From Austropuccinia psidii (lineage: Eukaryota; Basidiomycota; Pucciniomycetes; Pucciniales; Sphaerophragmiaceae), in the NCBI GenBank assembly GCA_023105745.1, contig JALGQZ010000002.1, positions 47,156,497 to 47,220,496 on the forward strand: a DNA stretch of 64,000 nucleotides, read 5' to 3'. Of this stretch, positions 11,635-22,680 are shown piece after piece. Within the stretch, counting starts at the first letter, position 1; each line of letters begins with the position of its first letter. A model generated the notes under the pieces. It had not been told where the DNA came from and searched no databases. It saw nothing but the letters and a program-made list of their open reading frames with translations. The position numbers and the translations under genes are program-made.

Positions 11635-14019
11635 TTAATATTACTTATTATTTTTTCCTCAAGGGATGACTTACAAAAAAATCTATTTTAAGTCCAAAAC
11701 TTTCCTTAAAATCCATTTAAATTGTGACTTTTTTGATATAACCAAATTATTTCAAATTGAGAAACAACATAGTCAAAGATCTTTTTGAAAAAAAACCTAT
11801 AAGGCCTAAAAATATAGAAGATTTTTATTTTCCTTGCTTCATTGAATCAGTTTTTTTCAATTTAGTAATACTTTTGTTTTTTTATTTGGAAGTATTTTTA
11901 TCATTACTCATACTTTAGAAAAACCATTTTCATCAGTAATAATAATATGAATTTTTGATAAAAAACAAAATTTCGCACTTGTGTTTTTTATGGGCTTTTT
12001 TAATTTTTTAATTTTTTTATTCATTTTTTATGTATGAAATTATATTTTATAATTGATTGAAGCTATATTTCATGGTTTTTAAACTTAAAATATATGTATC
12101 AGGACTGTACTGTAAAAATGTGAAGGATCATCATTTGTTACAGTAGTGTACAGTAGATCCTGTAACTGTAAAATTGTCAATGATTGTCGACAATGTTACA
12201 GTAGCAGGCCTTAATATCCCTGCTACAGTTCTTTTAAATAGAAAGCCAATTTAATAAAAATAAATAACCAAATAAACAATGGAAAAAGATCTTCAAAAAT
12301 TCACCAACAAAAATTAGAAATATGTATCTACATATAAACATAATTATCAGAATTAAAATTCACAATAGAGATCAAAATAACACAAAAGATATCCTTCTCA
12401 AAAATGAGGATTATATATTATGATCCTCATTTAATACTAAAAATTGCAAGGAAACTTCATTTCAATGATTAAAAAACAAAATTAATATTTAATAACACAA
12501 ACCTTTATCTCAGCTCTAATGAATTTTTGGGATAATTCTGACCTTTTATTGAATATTCTGAACCAATTCAAACTATTGTTGTTTCTTCATATTTTATCTA
12601 TAAGAAATTTTCATAAGAAATATTTCATTTGAAAATGAAAAACATAATCAGAACCAATGAGAAATATATTTCTCAATATACTCCCAATCATTTTAGCTTA
12701 AAGTTCCAAAATTATGTCCAAATTTCAAGAAATGAGGTCTAAGTCACTCATTATTTGTGCTCTATATGCACATCTTACTGATAGAATTGATCTTAAAATA
12801 TCTTAAGAAAATTATTTAGCCAAAATACTGGTAAAAGAATGTCAACATTCAAATAAAAGAGTGATTTGTCAATCATAAAAGGGATAATAATGATATGGTT
12901 ATTTCACTAATCTACTCTTAATTTCATTTACAAAAGTATATAATTGTTTCATTAAATTGAAAAATTACTTCAGAATACCAAAAGTAATCACATTCATGGG
13001 TTTTTGAGCTCTTTCCAGGAAATATTTCATAAATTCCAATAAAAAAATATGACAATTTGTGTGGATTTCTTGTAAGGTTTTCAGTAATAAGAGGGAAAAG
13101 CTTGATAGGTGACTGAGACCACTCTTTGAATCTAGTTGGACATGTGTTAGAAGTGATATGTGTATAGCTTCAAGCTTATTTCTGTATAATATCTTTTCAG
13201 AATACTAATTGAAGCCATAATTTAATCCCTTTTCTCATAATAAATACTAAAATTAAAAACAAGAAATTGTAACATATTGGAGCATCTCAATACTTAAGTA
13301 AGTTTAATTTATGACTCCATGAACCAGCCTTTGTAAATATCCCATTATTATAATCTTATTTTTCTTTTGGATAATTTTAATTCCTGTATTTAAGTTTAAC
13401 TTCTTAAGCTTGTAATTAGTTTCTCAAAGAAGGATTGGAAATGAGTTTTATAAAAGAGCTTCTTTATGTCAGTCATTTCTTGAGAACACATAAGATAATA
13501 ATTATTACAAAACAATGAGTTTAGTTTTGTCATGATTAAGTGTATTTAAATTCCTTTAGATATCTATTTATGAATTCTTAATCATATTTTATATAGGTGT
13601 CCCACATACATTTTTGAGAATATATTAAGGTGGAGAAATGATCAATTAATTTCTTAAATTTATTTTTAAAATCTAATTTTGTTAATTTTTTAGTATTGAT
13701 ACACTAACACAGTTACTTTGGGCTAATAGAGATTTCCATTCTGTAAAACACAGATATTATATTGAGTTCTCAAGTATAATAATAACTCTCCATTTATACC
13801 AATGATTAAAGGTTAGATGAAATTTCAATAAACTAACAAAGTAAAAAACATTCAAAAATTGATTTAACATCAAGAAAGCTCAATGGATAACTTTGAACTG
13901 GGAAAATAATAAATTTTCATCAAGTTGAAATATATTCATTTATCCAGGTCACCTTTCTAAAATTACACACATATTTTCATTCTCCTCATACTTACTATTG
14001 AAGTATCAGTTATTTGAGA
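11635..14019. other. AT-rich intergenic DNA, no gene seen
   Basis: Apart from the hairpin-rich ACAGTAG cluster at 12101-12232, I find no frame of useful length, no RNA gene and no terminal repeats between the MULE and the gypsy element. Confidence 0.6.
12101..12232. repeat. ACAGTAG hairpin-repeat cluster, locus 1
   Basis: Contains TACTGTAA, TTACAGTAGTGTACAGTAG, CTGTAACTGTAA, GTTACAGTAGCAGG and CTGCTACAG in close succession, plus an ATTGTC(N)AATGATTGTCGACAAT block. The words TACAGTAG and its complement CTACTGTA alternate so that stems can form. The same words recur at 47613-47720 and 53482-53636. Confidence 0.55.
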
Positions 14020-14024
14020 TTAAA
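14020..14024 (+). repeat. 5-bp TSD of gypsy element 1, left (TTAAA)
   Basis: TTAAA directly before the TG of LTR 1; identical to 24706-24710 after the CA of LTR 2. Confidence 0.88.
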
Positions 14025-14739
14025 TGTGAGCCTTTGAGATATGACCACATACCCAATAAGGTCACAAAAAAGATTAATAATAATTATACCTTTAATATAA
14101 TTATATTAAAATTAATTAGAATAATTATACATTAAAAATAATTACTCAAATATACAAAAATACCATAAATTGGTACTAAAATTGGTTTAACTTAAAAACC
14201 AATGAATCAACATGTAAAACAAATTATACCATTGGATTCCCCATGGAAAAATACACATATACCATTTTTATGGCATATCTGTAAAGTCAATATTTAAGGA
14301 ATTATAAGGTATAATACCTTATAAAAACCATAAAAACTTATTTATCTCAAGAACTAATGAAACAACATGTGAAATAAATTGTACCAGTAGATTCCCCATG
14401 AAACTCCACACATAAAACAATTAATAAGCTAATTTCCAATGTTAATACTTAAGGAATTATCCTGAATATATGCACTTTTTTGGTCAACGCATATATTCAA
14501 GGATCATAGCTATTATCTTCTAAACTATACATGATAGAATGATGAACCAAAAATAAAGTTACCACGTAGTTACTGTAAGAACACAGATATGAACTTTATT
14601 TTACAAATTATAAACAAGGTTAAAACCTATGATGAATTATTGATAAAAATCAACAGAGCTGTTGACCACTTTGTTGTGAAAGTGTTCCAAACTTAAAAAA
14701 AAGTACACAGTTGGATTCTACTAGTTCATTCGTGAAGAA

Positions 14740-15199
14740 TGATGTAATTTTTATTATTAAATTCAGGGTATAACCCCCTGAAATCAAGGTTTGAAGTTTA
14801 AAATGTTGAATTTCGACAGAAAAGATGAGTTACAAGAAAAATCATCAAAATTAGAGTTTTGATGTTGTAATGAAAAGCTCTTGGCAGCATAATGGGGTTA
14901 TGTCAGGCTATCAGAATTCACTCTCTGAATTGCTGTAGCGTGTAAATCTTAAAAGTTATTGAGGATCAAAGTTTGAGCTTAATTTGAGCAGTTATGATCA
15001 CATACTGTAACCTTAATTTAAGTTTAACAGTCTTAAGAGTGATAAAATTGGGGAATACTATTAGTTTATGATTAAAACTAATAAAATCCACGAAATTTGG
15101 GGTTCTGCCAAGCCTCTGATGTCATCAAACTTAGAGTTATAGTGATAACTCTAAATAATGGTGTAATAATGATGTAATATGGTTTGATCATGATGTAAT
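14740..15199 (+). promoter_or_regulatory. Repeated TGATGTAAT motifs in U3
   Basis: TGATGTAAT occurs at 14740-14748, 15170-15178 and 15191-15199, with a variant TGTTGTAAT at 14863-14871. All lie upstream of the TATA box. In LTR 2 all four positions are intact. The word resembles half of a bZIP (CREB/ATF) site, so it may be a transcription factor binding array. This is inference only. Confidence 0.45.
15131..15154. promoter_or_regulatory. Perfect 10-bp stem hairpin in U3
   Basis: TTAGAGTTAT, loop AGTG, then ATAACTCTAA. The arms are perfect reverse complements, located about 140 bases upstream of the TATA box. As DNA it could be a dimer-binding operator; it is present at 23787-23810 too. Confidence 0.5.
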
Positions 15200-15293
15200 C
15201 ACCCTCAAACCTTAAAATATTGATCAATTCCAGTGGATATGATCAGTACACGTCTACTAGAAGCCTGTTGGACTCTAGGAGGGAGGTATTTAC

Positions 15294-15301
15294 TATAAAT
15301 A
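15294..15301 (+). promoter_or_regulatory. LTR TATA box (TATAAATA), LTR 1
   Basis: TATAAATA follows a less AT-rich stretch (ACACGTCTACTAGAAGCCTG) and is followed 20-30 bases later by a pyrimidine tract, TTCCCCTCAGACGC, a plausible start region. AATAAA follows at 15357. Identical in LTR 2 at 23950-23957. Confidence 0.65.
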
Positions 15302-16051
15302 GAGCTCTTTTTACTCTATTTTCCCCTCAGACGCATCAAAAACATTAAATCAATTAAATAAAAGGTAATTTCTTTATTCTTTATATATAAAACTCTTATA
15401 TTATTAAAGACCAAAGACCATCTTAATATTAATCACTATTTTTACGTGATTAAATCAATTCTTTAATTGTTTTTGTCATAAATCTCTCTATAAACTCATT
15501 TCCACGTAAAATCAAGAATTTTAGTAAATTTTCTTTATTTTTTATTGTAAATACAATTTGAAAAGGTTGTATTATATTCTTTTGGCGTAAAATATCTCAA
15601 AATTATTATTTTAAGTGTTAAAAGTAGGTTATTTCATCTTATTATAATAATTTCTCTCTTATTATTACTCTTAATAATTCTTATTTAATATAAATAGTAT
15701 TTATATTAATATATAACTTTAATATTAGTAATATTATTGTTATTAATTGTTTTTTATTTATAAAAAACAGTTTTTTACGCCTTTATTATTTGTTGGTAAC
15801 AATAATAAAGAGCTTTATAATATATTAATTATTTTATATTAATATATTATTTATAATATTATAATTTCACATAATATTAATTATATTATTATATTTATTT
15901 AATAATATAATATTTTTACGCCATAATAATAATTTTTCTTTGATATTATTATTATTTTAATCTTATTTATTTCAATTATAAGGACATTCAGAGTACAATA
16001 AGTAATAAATTAGTAATTTTTACTTATTGTTTCATAGTCAAACCTTACATT

Positions 16052-16063
16052 TGGGGGCCTGGC
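16052..16063 (+). promoter_or_regulatory. Primer binding site complementary to tRNA-Pro
   Basis: TGGGGGCCTGGC begins two bases after the end of LTR 1. It is the exact complement of CCA plus discriminator C plus the acceptor strand CCAGGCC plus G65 of the tRNA-Pro gene at 5852-5942, 12 bases in all. Complementarity stops after that. Minus-strand DNA synthesis would start here. Confidence 0.85.
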
Positions 16064-16780
16064 CGTGATATTTACTTAAAAGACCTTTAAAAAGATTCTA
16101 TTTGGGTTTATCCAATAATAAATTATATTTACAATCATAAAATTATATAATAATTTTATATTTTATTGATTTTAAAAGCTATTGAGGCATTTGGAAAGCA
16201 ATTGTACTGTCTTACACGTGGTTTTTCACATCCTTAGACTTGCAAAAACTTTCTTTGAGTGACTCTAGTGATTAAAAGAGATATTTTATAAATTAAAAAT
16301 AATTTTTATTATAATTTAATTTTATAAGAATCATATTCATTTTTTATTTTATTCTTTAAAAATAAAAATAAAAATATATATAAAAAATATTAAAAAATAT
16401 TAAAAACCAATAAAAAAAAAGTTATTTTTATTCATTTCTTTATTTATTTCACTTTTTTTAAAAGATATAAAAGCAATTTCTACGTGGAAAATTGCCATAT
16501 CTTGCCAAAAATAACACTTCTTATAAAAAGACTTATATTTATTTGTCATTTTTAGTGTTTGAAGATAACCCAACAGAAGACAACCAAGCTACTGTTGAGA
16601 GATTGGTGGAAGAAACTTGTCAAAGTTCTCCAACACCAGTTATCACCAAAAGAAAGAAAGCTAAGAAATTAGATTTTCCAGGGCCCACCATTCAAGACTC
16701 TGAAGGTGAGCACCTCTTTTTTAAATTGCCATAAAAGAATTTTACTCTAAAATACTTTTATTTTTTCTTATTCTTTAATT
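16064..16780 (+). other. Leader region between PBS and gag start
   Basis: AT-rich leader. From 16556 to 16705 it contains a frame with coding-like composition (acidic then Lys-rich, TKRKKAKKLDF), bounded by ATTTTTAG (ends 16555) and GGTGAG (GT at 16706-16707), as an exon would be. There is no ATG in that frame. A CTACCAG acceptor-like site ends at 16791, just after the gag ATG. See the overlapping-frame finding. Confidence 0.4.
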
Positions 16781-17539
16781 ATGACTACCAGAAGAGGTTC
16801 CCAATACTCCATCCAATCAGATGGAGCTGGACTCAGAAGTAGAATTGATCCCTCAAAAGGGAAAAGAAAGGGCAATATCCCCAGTGGAACAGAATCCACA
16901 CAAGGAAGTGCCTTATCCCAAAGGCAAGTCCCAGAAATGCCCATGATATCTGAGCCTGAATTGGAACTAAGTATGAGTAACTCAAACAGGTACAAATCAC
17001 ATTCAGAGGGCTCAAATAGACATCTACATGAGCCAGTACAAGCAGTATTGCACAGTGTACAAGGACAAAGACTGGGAAATGCTGCCTCAAATACACCAAG
17101 GAGTGATGAACTCCTGGCACATCCTGAAAAAGTTCCTCAAAGAGGAGGAGATAGTGAAATACTCCAATGGATGGAATCCACTGTCATCCAAGCCTCAAAT
17201 CAAAAAAATCAAGGATTATCATGCCAAAAAGAGGGAGGCAACCAAGGAAGAAGCCCCAGTAGCTTCTACCAGCAAGCCTCAAGCCAACCCACTTCCCCAA
17301 GAAGGGAAGAAGAACAAGAAAAAGCATTGGAGGAAACCATATTCCCCAAGCTACAGGATCCCAAGAATCCAAAAGGATGCCATGGACAATGTTTTCAACA
17401 TGGCCAGAACCTTGATGGAATTCAAGGACAAGGAAGAGCAAAGAATGAGACAACCTCATTTCCCAAAGAAATAACCTTGTCCAAAGATGTTGTAAATACT
17501 TTAACAGAAATTAAAAATAGTATATTACCTCTAAAATAA
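16781..17539 (+). CDS. gag: Gag N-terminal region (first segment of gag-pol, ends at a nonsense codon)
   Basis: Starts at a true ATG (MTTRRGSQYS) and runs 252 codons to TAA at 17537-17539. The next 989 codons are open in the same frame, so this stop looks like a point mutation (probably a Glu codon) inside one gag-pol frame rather than a natural end. The protein is low-complexity, rich in Ser, Gln, Gly, Pro and Glu, and turns into an Ile/Leu/Asn/Lys-rich helical stretch near its end (EIKNSILPLK). That stretch continues past the stop, consistent with a coiled coil at the start of Gag. A second frame overlaps most of it (16821-17474). No enzyme motif is present. Confidence 0.75.
   Translation: MTTRRGSQYSIQSDGAGLRSRIDPSKGKRKGNIPSGTESTQGSALSQRQVPEMPMISEPELELSMSNSNRYKSHSEGSNRHLHEPVQAVLHSVQGQRLGNAASNTPRSDELLAHPEKVPQRGGDSEILQWMESTVIQASNQKNQGLSCQKEGGNQGRSPSSFYQQASSQPTSPRREEEQEKALEETIFPKLQDPKNPKGCHGQCFQHGQNLDGIQGQGRAKNETTSFPKEITLSKDVVNTLTEIKNSILPLK
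16821..17474 (+). CDS. Overlapping out-of-frame ORF in gag 5' region (candidate spliced protein)
   Basis: In the frame one base behind gag, an ATG at 16821 opens MELDSEVELIPQKGKERA. This frame closes at TGA 16944-16946, then reopens from ATG 17028 to TAA 17472-17474 as a Lys-, Trp- and Tyr-containing protein (KDKDWEML, WNPLSSKPQIKKIKDYHAKK, KKNKKKHWRKPY). Removing a GC-AG type intron with the strong donor G|GCAAGT (16924) and acceptor AAACAG (16989) would join the parts into 195 codons. The later part looks more protein-like than the overlapping gag frame. It could be an accessory protein, an alternative Gag N-terminus through splicing, or chance. No homology is recognised. Confidence 0.4.
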
Positions 17540-20512
17540 ATTAAAGATAGTTTATTATCACTAAAAGAAATAAATAACAATTTATCTTCTTTAACAAAAA
17601 TTGTTGTGCAAAACAAGAAAGAAATTGACAACATTAAGTTTATTGTTGAAAATAATAAACCAAAGAATCTAATTGACAATACTCAAAAATTAATACAAGG
17701 ACAACAAGAATTGTATAAATACATAAAAGATATCAAAGATAAAACTTTGACAATCAATTATGATGTGAGTATTGATAATCTTACAGAAAAATTAAATAAA
17801 TTAAGTATTTCTGTAGAAAAATTTGAAGAAAAGACTTCATCACACCAAAAATTACTTTTGGACCATGTGGAAAAAAGTGATGAAGCAAGAATGCATCTGA
17901 AAGATGATATTCAGAGTGAAATAAGGCTTATTACTGAAAAAATGGATAAAATTAATGAGGCTAATTTAAATATGCCAAAGTTATCAACACCATTTTCTCA
18001 TATAAGAAGCCCTGTTAAAACAAAAGAGGAATTGTCAAATCCCTTCATAACAGACTTGAGTTACCAAGATAATAACCAAGTCTTAATGAAGGAAGCACCT
18101 CAATTAAAAGAATGGCCAACATTCACAGGAGAAGGTGAATATGACCACATGTCATTTATTAAAACAATTGACATGTTACAAGAAGACTATGCCATACCAG
18201 ATGAATTAATCACTGCAAGATTACATTCATTGTTTGAGAAATCTGCAAAAAGATGGTATTATGGCATAAGACAAACAAATGGTAAAAATACCTGGTCTTG
18301 GTGGAAACAAGAAATAATCACCAAGTGGGCAAATGATGCCTGGAGGTATAAGATAGAAAATGCATTTGAAAACTCTTTCTTTGACCCAGAGAAAGATAAA
18401 CCTTTAACTTGGTTCCTAAAACAAGTTGAAAGGCTTAATGCACTGTACCCAGAAATGTCACAGAAGATGGTGCATATGAAAATACTCAAAAAATGTGGAG
18501 GGGAACTAGAACATGCCCTAAGAAGCAGGTGTATAGAACCATTCTCCACAGAAGAGTATATAAATGCACTAGAAGATATAGTGACAAGAACAAAAATTGG
18601 CAGGACTTGGAAAAGATTGGACATTAAAAGCCCAAACAAACCATTTATCAAGAAAGATAAATCAAAAGAATCCTTTAAACCCAATACATCCAACAATAAT
18701 GAGCAAAGAAAATGCCATAAATGTGGAGGTATTGGACACTTAGCCAATAATTGCCTTAAAAAAGCAAAGATTAATGAAATTGTGGAAACAGAAAACCACA
18801 ATGACAAAGAAGAGGAATCTGACTCTGAAAAAGAGACAGAAGAGTCAGAAAGCTCTGAAAGTGATGAAATTAATATAATTAATGCACAAATTAATAATAT
18901 TGATATAATTTATGAAGTACTGGATGTTAATTCAAACTTGCCACAAGTTGGAACATCTGACACAAACCTGACAAACATACAAGATTCCAAAATGTATAGA
19001 ACCAAACCTGCAAGAGGAATGGGATATACAGCTGGAAAATCAAGTATAAGTATTGTTATGGTTGATAACCAAGAAGGAAAGGTTAACTTGGATACAGGAG
19101 CATATTGCACTTGTGTTGGCAAAAGTTATTTAAAAACCATTGTCCCAGACTGGAAAGAAAAACTTATGCCAATACAAGGTGTCAAATTTAGTAGTGCAAG
19201 TGAGAGCATGAAGCCCCTTGGAATAATTGATTTAACACTAATTTTTCCTCATCCCTCACAATGTGTCAGAATCAAAGTAGAGTTTGTAGTAATGGACAAC
19301 TGTACTAGTAATCATTTCATACTTGGGAATGACTACTTATCAATCTATGGTATAGATATCTCCAACCAAAAGGATAGATATTTTACCATAGGAGATAATA
19401 AAAGACAAAAGTTTGGATTCTTAAATAACAAAAAACAAATCACAGTTATTAAGAATGAGGAAAAAATTCCAGAAAAAGAACTTTTTATATCTGAACAACT
19501 CAAAGAGGCAGAATTCAATAAAGAATTAACAGAAAAAATGAAAGAAAAATTGATTGACCTCTTATTTAAGTATAAAAATGCCTTTGCAACTGACAAAGAG
19601 CCACTAGGTGCCATAATTGGACATGAAGTGGATATAATTCTTAATGTAGAAAAACCTTACCCACCTTTATTAAGAAGACCTGCTTATCCAGCCAGCCCAA
19701 GAGCTAGAGAAGCCCTAGAGGTGCACATTAAAGAATTAATGGACCTTGGAGTATTAAGAAAGGTTGGACATAATGAACAAGTAGAAGTTACTACACCTGT
19801 CATTATAACTTGGCACAATGGAAAATCAAGGATGGTAGGAGACTTCAGAGCCCTGAATACCTATACCATTCCAGACAGATATCCAATACCCAGAATCCAT
19901 GAGACATTGACCCAATTGTCACAAGCTAAGTTCATCACAGCTATGGATGCTCTTAAGGGTTTTCATCAAAATGTCTTAACAGACAATGCCAAGAAACTAC
20001 TAAGAATAATAGTCCATTGTGGAATTTTTGAATACTTAAGAATGCCATTTGGGATAAAAAATGCACCTTCCCATTATCAAAGAATGATGAATACCATATT
20101 TCCTGAAGAATTATCAGAAGGATGGTTAATTATCTACATTGATGATATCATAGTTTGCTCAGAAACTTGGGAAAATCACCTGACAAGACTAGAAAGGGTA
20201 CTACAGAAAATAGTCCAAGTAAATATGAAAATTTCCTTGAAAAAGTGTCATTTTGCATATAGTGAATTAAAAGCACTAGGACATGTGGTATCTGGACTTA
20301 GTCTAGGCATAGACAAAAATAAAGTAGCAGCAGTACTACTTAAACCAATGCCTCAAACTAAAAAAGAAATGCAATCATTTCTAGGATTTGCTGGTTACTA
20401 TAGACAGCATATAAAGGACTTTGCAAAGATTGCTAAATCCTTGTACAAGCTATGTGACCAACAAACAGTTTATGAGATGACAGAAGAAAAGTCAAGGCAT
20501 ATGAAGAATTGA
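17540..20512 (+). CDS. pol: Gag-pol middle: Gag, zinc knuckle, protease, reverse transcriptase
   Basis: Continuous frame after the stop at 17537; numbering here counts from codon 17606. Residues about 1-150 are helical and Lys/Glu/Asn-rich; 165-330 form a retrotransposon Gag domain ([13 protein letters not shown], then [14 protein letters not shown]). A CCHC zinc knuckle [14 protein letters not shown] is at 370-383. An acidic Ser/Glu stretch leads to an aspartic protease with DTGA at Asp496. Reverse transcriptase covers about 680-900, including [26 protein letters not shown] and YIDD at 844-847, then [11 protein letters not shown]. The frame ends at TGA 20510-20512 because one base is missing near 20488-20491, shown by comparison with element 2 (41.6 kb), which reads straight through. 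Acts in virus-like particles and in cDNA synthesis. Confidence 0.95.
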   Translation: MKDSLLSLKEINNNLSSLTKIVVQNKKEIDNIKFIVENNKPKNLIDNTQKLIQGQQELYKYIKDIKDKTLTINYDVSIDNLTEKLNKLSISVEKFEEKTSSHQKLLLDHVEKSDEARMHLKDDIQSEIRLITEKMDKINEANLNMPKLSTPFSHIRSPVKTKEELSNPFITDLSYQDNNQVLMKEAPQLKEWPTFTGEGEYDHMSFIKTIDMLQEDYAIPDELITARLHSLFEKSAKRWYYGIRQTNGKNTWSWWKQEIITKWANDAWRYKIENAFENSFFDPEKDKPLTWFLKQVERLNALYPEMSQKMVHMKILKKCGGELEHALRSRCIEPFSTEEYINALEDIVTRTKIGRTWKRLDIKSPNKPFIKKDKSKESFKPNTSNNNEQRKCHKCGGIGHLANNCLKKAKINEIVETENHNDKEEESDSEKETEESESSESDEINIINAQINNIDIIYEVLDVNSNLPQVGTSDTNLTNIQDSKMYRTKPARGMGYTAGKSSISIVMVDNQEGKVNLDTGAYCTCVGKSYLKTIVPDWKEKLMPIQGVKFSSASESMKPLGIIDLTLIFPHPSQCVRIKVEFVVMDNCTSNHFILGNDYLSIYGIDISNQKDRYFTIGDNKRQKFGFLNNKKQITVIKNEEKIPEKELFISEQLKEAEFNKELTEKMKEKLIDLLFKYKNAFATDKEPLGAIIGHEVDIILNVEKPYPPLLRRPAYPASPRAREALEVHIKELMDLGVLRKVGHNEQVEVTTPVIITWHNGKSRMVGDFRALNTYTIPDRYPIPRIHETLTQLSQAKFITAMDALKGFHQNVLTDNAKKLLRIIVHCGIFEYLRMPFGIKNAPSHYQRMMNTIFPEELSEGWLIIYIDDIIVCSETWENHLTRLERVLQKIVQVNMKISLKKCHFAYSELKALGHVVSGLSLGIDKNKVAAVLLKPMPQTKKEMQSFLGFAGYYRQHIKDFAKIAKSLYKLCDQQTVYEMTEEKSRHMKN

Positions 20513-22563
20513 AAAATTCTTTAACAAATGCCCCATTTCTTCTAATGCCAGATTGGAAACTACCTTTCAAACTGTACATTGATGCTTGTGGAGAAGGACT
20601 AGGTGCTGCACTTCACCAAACACAAATTATCAATGATAAACCAGTGGAAGGACCAATTTGTTTCATTTCAAGGCAAATAAAGCCAACAGAAGCAAGGTAT
20701 GGAGCAAGCCAAATGGAATGCTTATGCCTAGTGTGGGCTTTAGAAAAACTGCATTATTATTTGGATGGCACAGTATTTGATGTAATCACAGACTGTAATG
20801 CTGTGAAATCACTATTAAATATGAAGACTCCAAATAGACATATGCTGAGATGGCAAATTGCTATCCAAGAATATAGAGGAAATATGACTATTGTTCATAA
20901 ATCTGGAAATATTCATAAAAATGCAGATGGTCTTAGCAGATGGGCTCTAGCAAATACCCCTGACAATCCAGCCTGGGTACCACAAGAAGAGCACCATATA
21001 GAAGGAATATGTGTTACAGACATTGGCACAGAATTCTTTAACCAAGTTAAAGAAAGCTATAAGACAGACAAAAATTGCCATATCTTAAGCCAACTTCTAA
21101 TGAAAGACTGCAAAGATCCATCACTTTCATCAAAACTAGATGAAATATGGAAAAAGGCATATGATGAAGGAAGATTTCACCTCCTTGATGGAATCCTGTA
21201 CCATAGAACAAAACACACATGTGTTATGGCCTTAACAGACAGAACACTAATAAACACTATTTTACATAAGTGTCATGATAGTGTTGCATCAGGACATCTC
21301 TCAGAAGATAGGACACTAGAGAGGGTGAAAACCTGCTCTTGGTGGCCAAATTGGAAGAAAGATGTTTCAGAGTACTGCCAAACCTGTGACAGATGTCAAA
21401 AAGCCAACAGAGCCACAGGAAAGAAATTTGGAATGATGATCCAAATCCAAGAACCAAAATCCCCATGGGAAATAGTTCATATGGATTGGGTAACAGCCTT
21501 ACCTCCAGGAGGAGACAGGAGTTATAATGCATGTCTAGTGTTAGTTGACAGGTACAGTAAAACTCCCATGTTCTTACCATGTCATAAAGATAACACAGCT
21601 ATGGATACAGCCATAATGATATGGAATAAAGTCATTAGCCACACAGGCTTATTCCAAAATATTATAAGTGACAGAGACCCAAAGTTCACTTCAGCATTAT
21701 GGACAAACCTCCATAACTTGTTTGGGACAAAGTTATCATTCTCAACAGCTTATCATCCTCAAACTGATGGTCTAGCAGAAAGAATGATACAAACCCTAGA
21801 GGATATGATCAGAAGATTCTGTGCTTATGGGCTAGAATTCAAAGATTCTGATGGTTTTACCCATGATTGGTGTACACTAATACCAGCACTTGAACTGGCA
21901 TATAAGACATCAATCCATTCTTCTACTGGCAAAACACCAGCAATGCTAGAGAAAGGTTGGAATCCAAGACTTCCTTATGATACCCTCAAAAAGGACTTAG
22001 TGGATATACATCCAACAGCAAGCAGTTTCAAGATAATGCTTGACAAAGCAAGACACCATGCAAACAGATGCATGCAAGATTCTTTTAAATATGCAAAAGA
22101 AAGATGGGATAAAAGTCATAAGCCGCCTGACTTAGTTTTAGTATCAACCCTTAATTTCAATAACATAAAAGGCCCAAAGAAATTGAAAGATTCCTTTGCA
22201 GGACCATTTATGATAAAAGCACTTCATGGACCCAATGCTGTGCAATTAGAACTCACAGGTGAACTAATGAACAAACACCCAACTTTCCCTGTAAGTCTGA
22301 TAAAACCTTACAGTTCAAGTGACAAGGAATTATTTCCACTAAGAAATAAACCCCCACTTGAAATTCCCCCCTTGGAGGAAGGAGAGGAAAAGAAAATAGT
22401 AAAAGTCCTTAAAGAAAGAAGGACAAGAAACAAAAAAGAAAGGGAATACCTTGTAAGGTATAGAAATTCAACTCAAGAAGATGAATGGCTACTTGAGAAA
22501 GATATAACAAATGCTGATAAATTACTAAGAAGGTTCAGACATGAAAGAAAACCTGAAAAATAA
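20491..22563 (+). CDS. pol: Pol C-terminal part: RNase H, integrase, chromodomain
   Basis: Same polyprotein in the shifted frame; positions count from codon 20509. RNase H begins with LYIDACGEG (Asp25), then SQMECL and VITDC. Integrase follows: zinc-binding H256, H263, C290, C293, and core residues D326 (HMDWVTALP), D388 (SDRDPKF) and E424 (GLAERM), an exact DD35E spacing. The C-terminus (about 625-684, EYLVRYRNS...EDEWLLE...LLRRF) is chromodomain-like, which assigns the element to the chromoviruses and may guide insertion to certain chromatin. Compared with element 2 (PDFKVGDLVLV), this copy reads PDLVLV near 22130, an in-frame loss of five residues in the integrase C-terminal region. It ends TAA at 22561-22563, 117 bases before LTR 2. 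Confidence 0.95.
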   Translation, partial: VKAYEELKNSLTNAPFLLMPDWKLPFKLYIDACGEGLGAALHQTQIINDKPVEGPICFISRQIKPTEARYGASQMECLCLVWALEKLHYYLDGTVFDVITDCNAVKSLLNMKTPNRHMLRWQIAIQEYRGNMTIVHKSGNIHKNADGLSRWALANTPDNPAWVPQEEHHIEGICVTDIGTEFFNQVKESYKTDKNCHILSQLLMKDCKDPSLSSKLDEIWKKAYDEGRFHLLDGILYHRTKHTCVMALTDRTLINTILHKCHDSVASGHLSEDRTLERVKTCSWWPNWKKDVSEYCQTCDRCQKANRATGKKFGMMIQIQEPKSPWEIVHMDWVTALPPGGDRSYNACLVLVDRYSKTPMFLPCHKDNTAMDTAIMIWNKVISHTGLFQNIISDRDPKFTSALWTNLHNLFGTKLSFSTAYHPQTDGLAERMIQTLEDMIRRFCAYGLEFKDSDGFTHDWCTLIPALELAYKTSIHSSTGKTPAMLEKGWNPRLPYDTLKKDLVDIHPTASSFKIMLDKARHHANRCMQDSFKYAKERWDKSHKPPDLVLVSTLNFNNIKGPKKLKDSFAGPFMIKALHGPNAVQLELTGELMNKHPTFPVSLIKPYSSSDKELFPLRNKPPLEIPPLEEGEEKKIVKVLKERRTRNKKEREYLVRYRNSTQEDEWLLEKDITNADKLLRRFRHERKPEK

Positions 22564-22668
22564 AAAGTTAAGCATTATTGAGCTTCAAGACTAACAAAGT
22601 CTATTGAAGAGGTAGGACAGTGGATGATACCCTAATCACATATATCAGATTGTGGTACAATCTTTTTT

Positions 22669-22680
22669 GGTGGTAGGGAA
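22669..22680 (+). promoter_or_regulatory. Polypurine tract
   Basis: GGTGGTAGGGAA directly precedes LTR 2, after a T-rich stretch, as expected for the plus-strand primer. Element 2 has GGTGGGAGGGAA at the same place (43879-43890). Confidence 0.75.

Larger units (their letters stand above)
14025..16049 (+). repeat. 5' LTR of gypsy element 1
   Basis: Starts TGTGAGCC, ends CTTACA. It matches 22681-24705 with a constant offset of 8656. It holds a TATA box at 15294-15301, an AATAAA at 15357-15362 and, after that, nearly 700 bases of extreme AT content (R-U5). Among the differences from LTR 2 are TGTTGTAAT in place of TGATGTAAT at 14863. Confidence 0.96.

Noticed and set aside
20488..20512. Programmed frameshift between RT and RNase H
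   Set aside because: Position inside a single enzyme module is unusual for programmed shifts, no slippery heptamer plus structure is apparent, and element 2 reads through in one frame; a one-base deletion is simpler.
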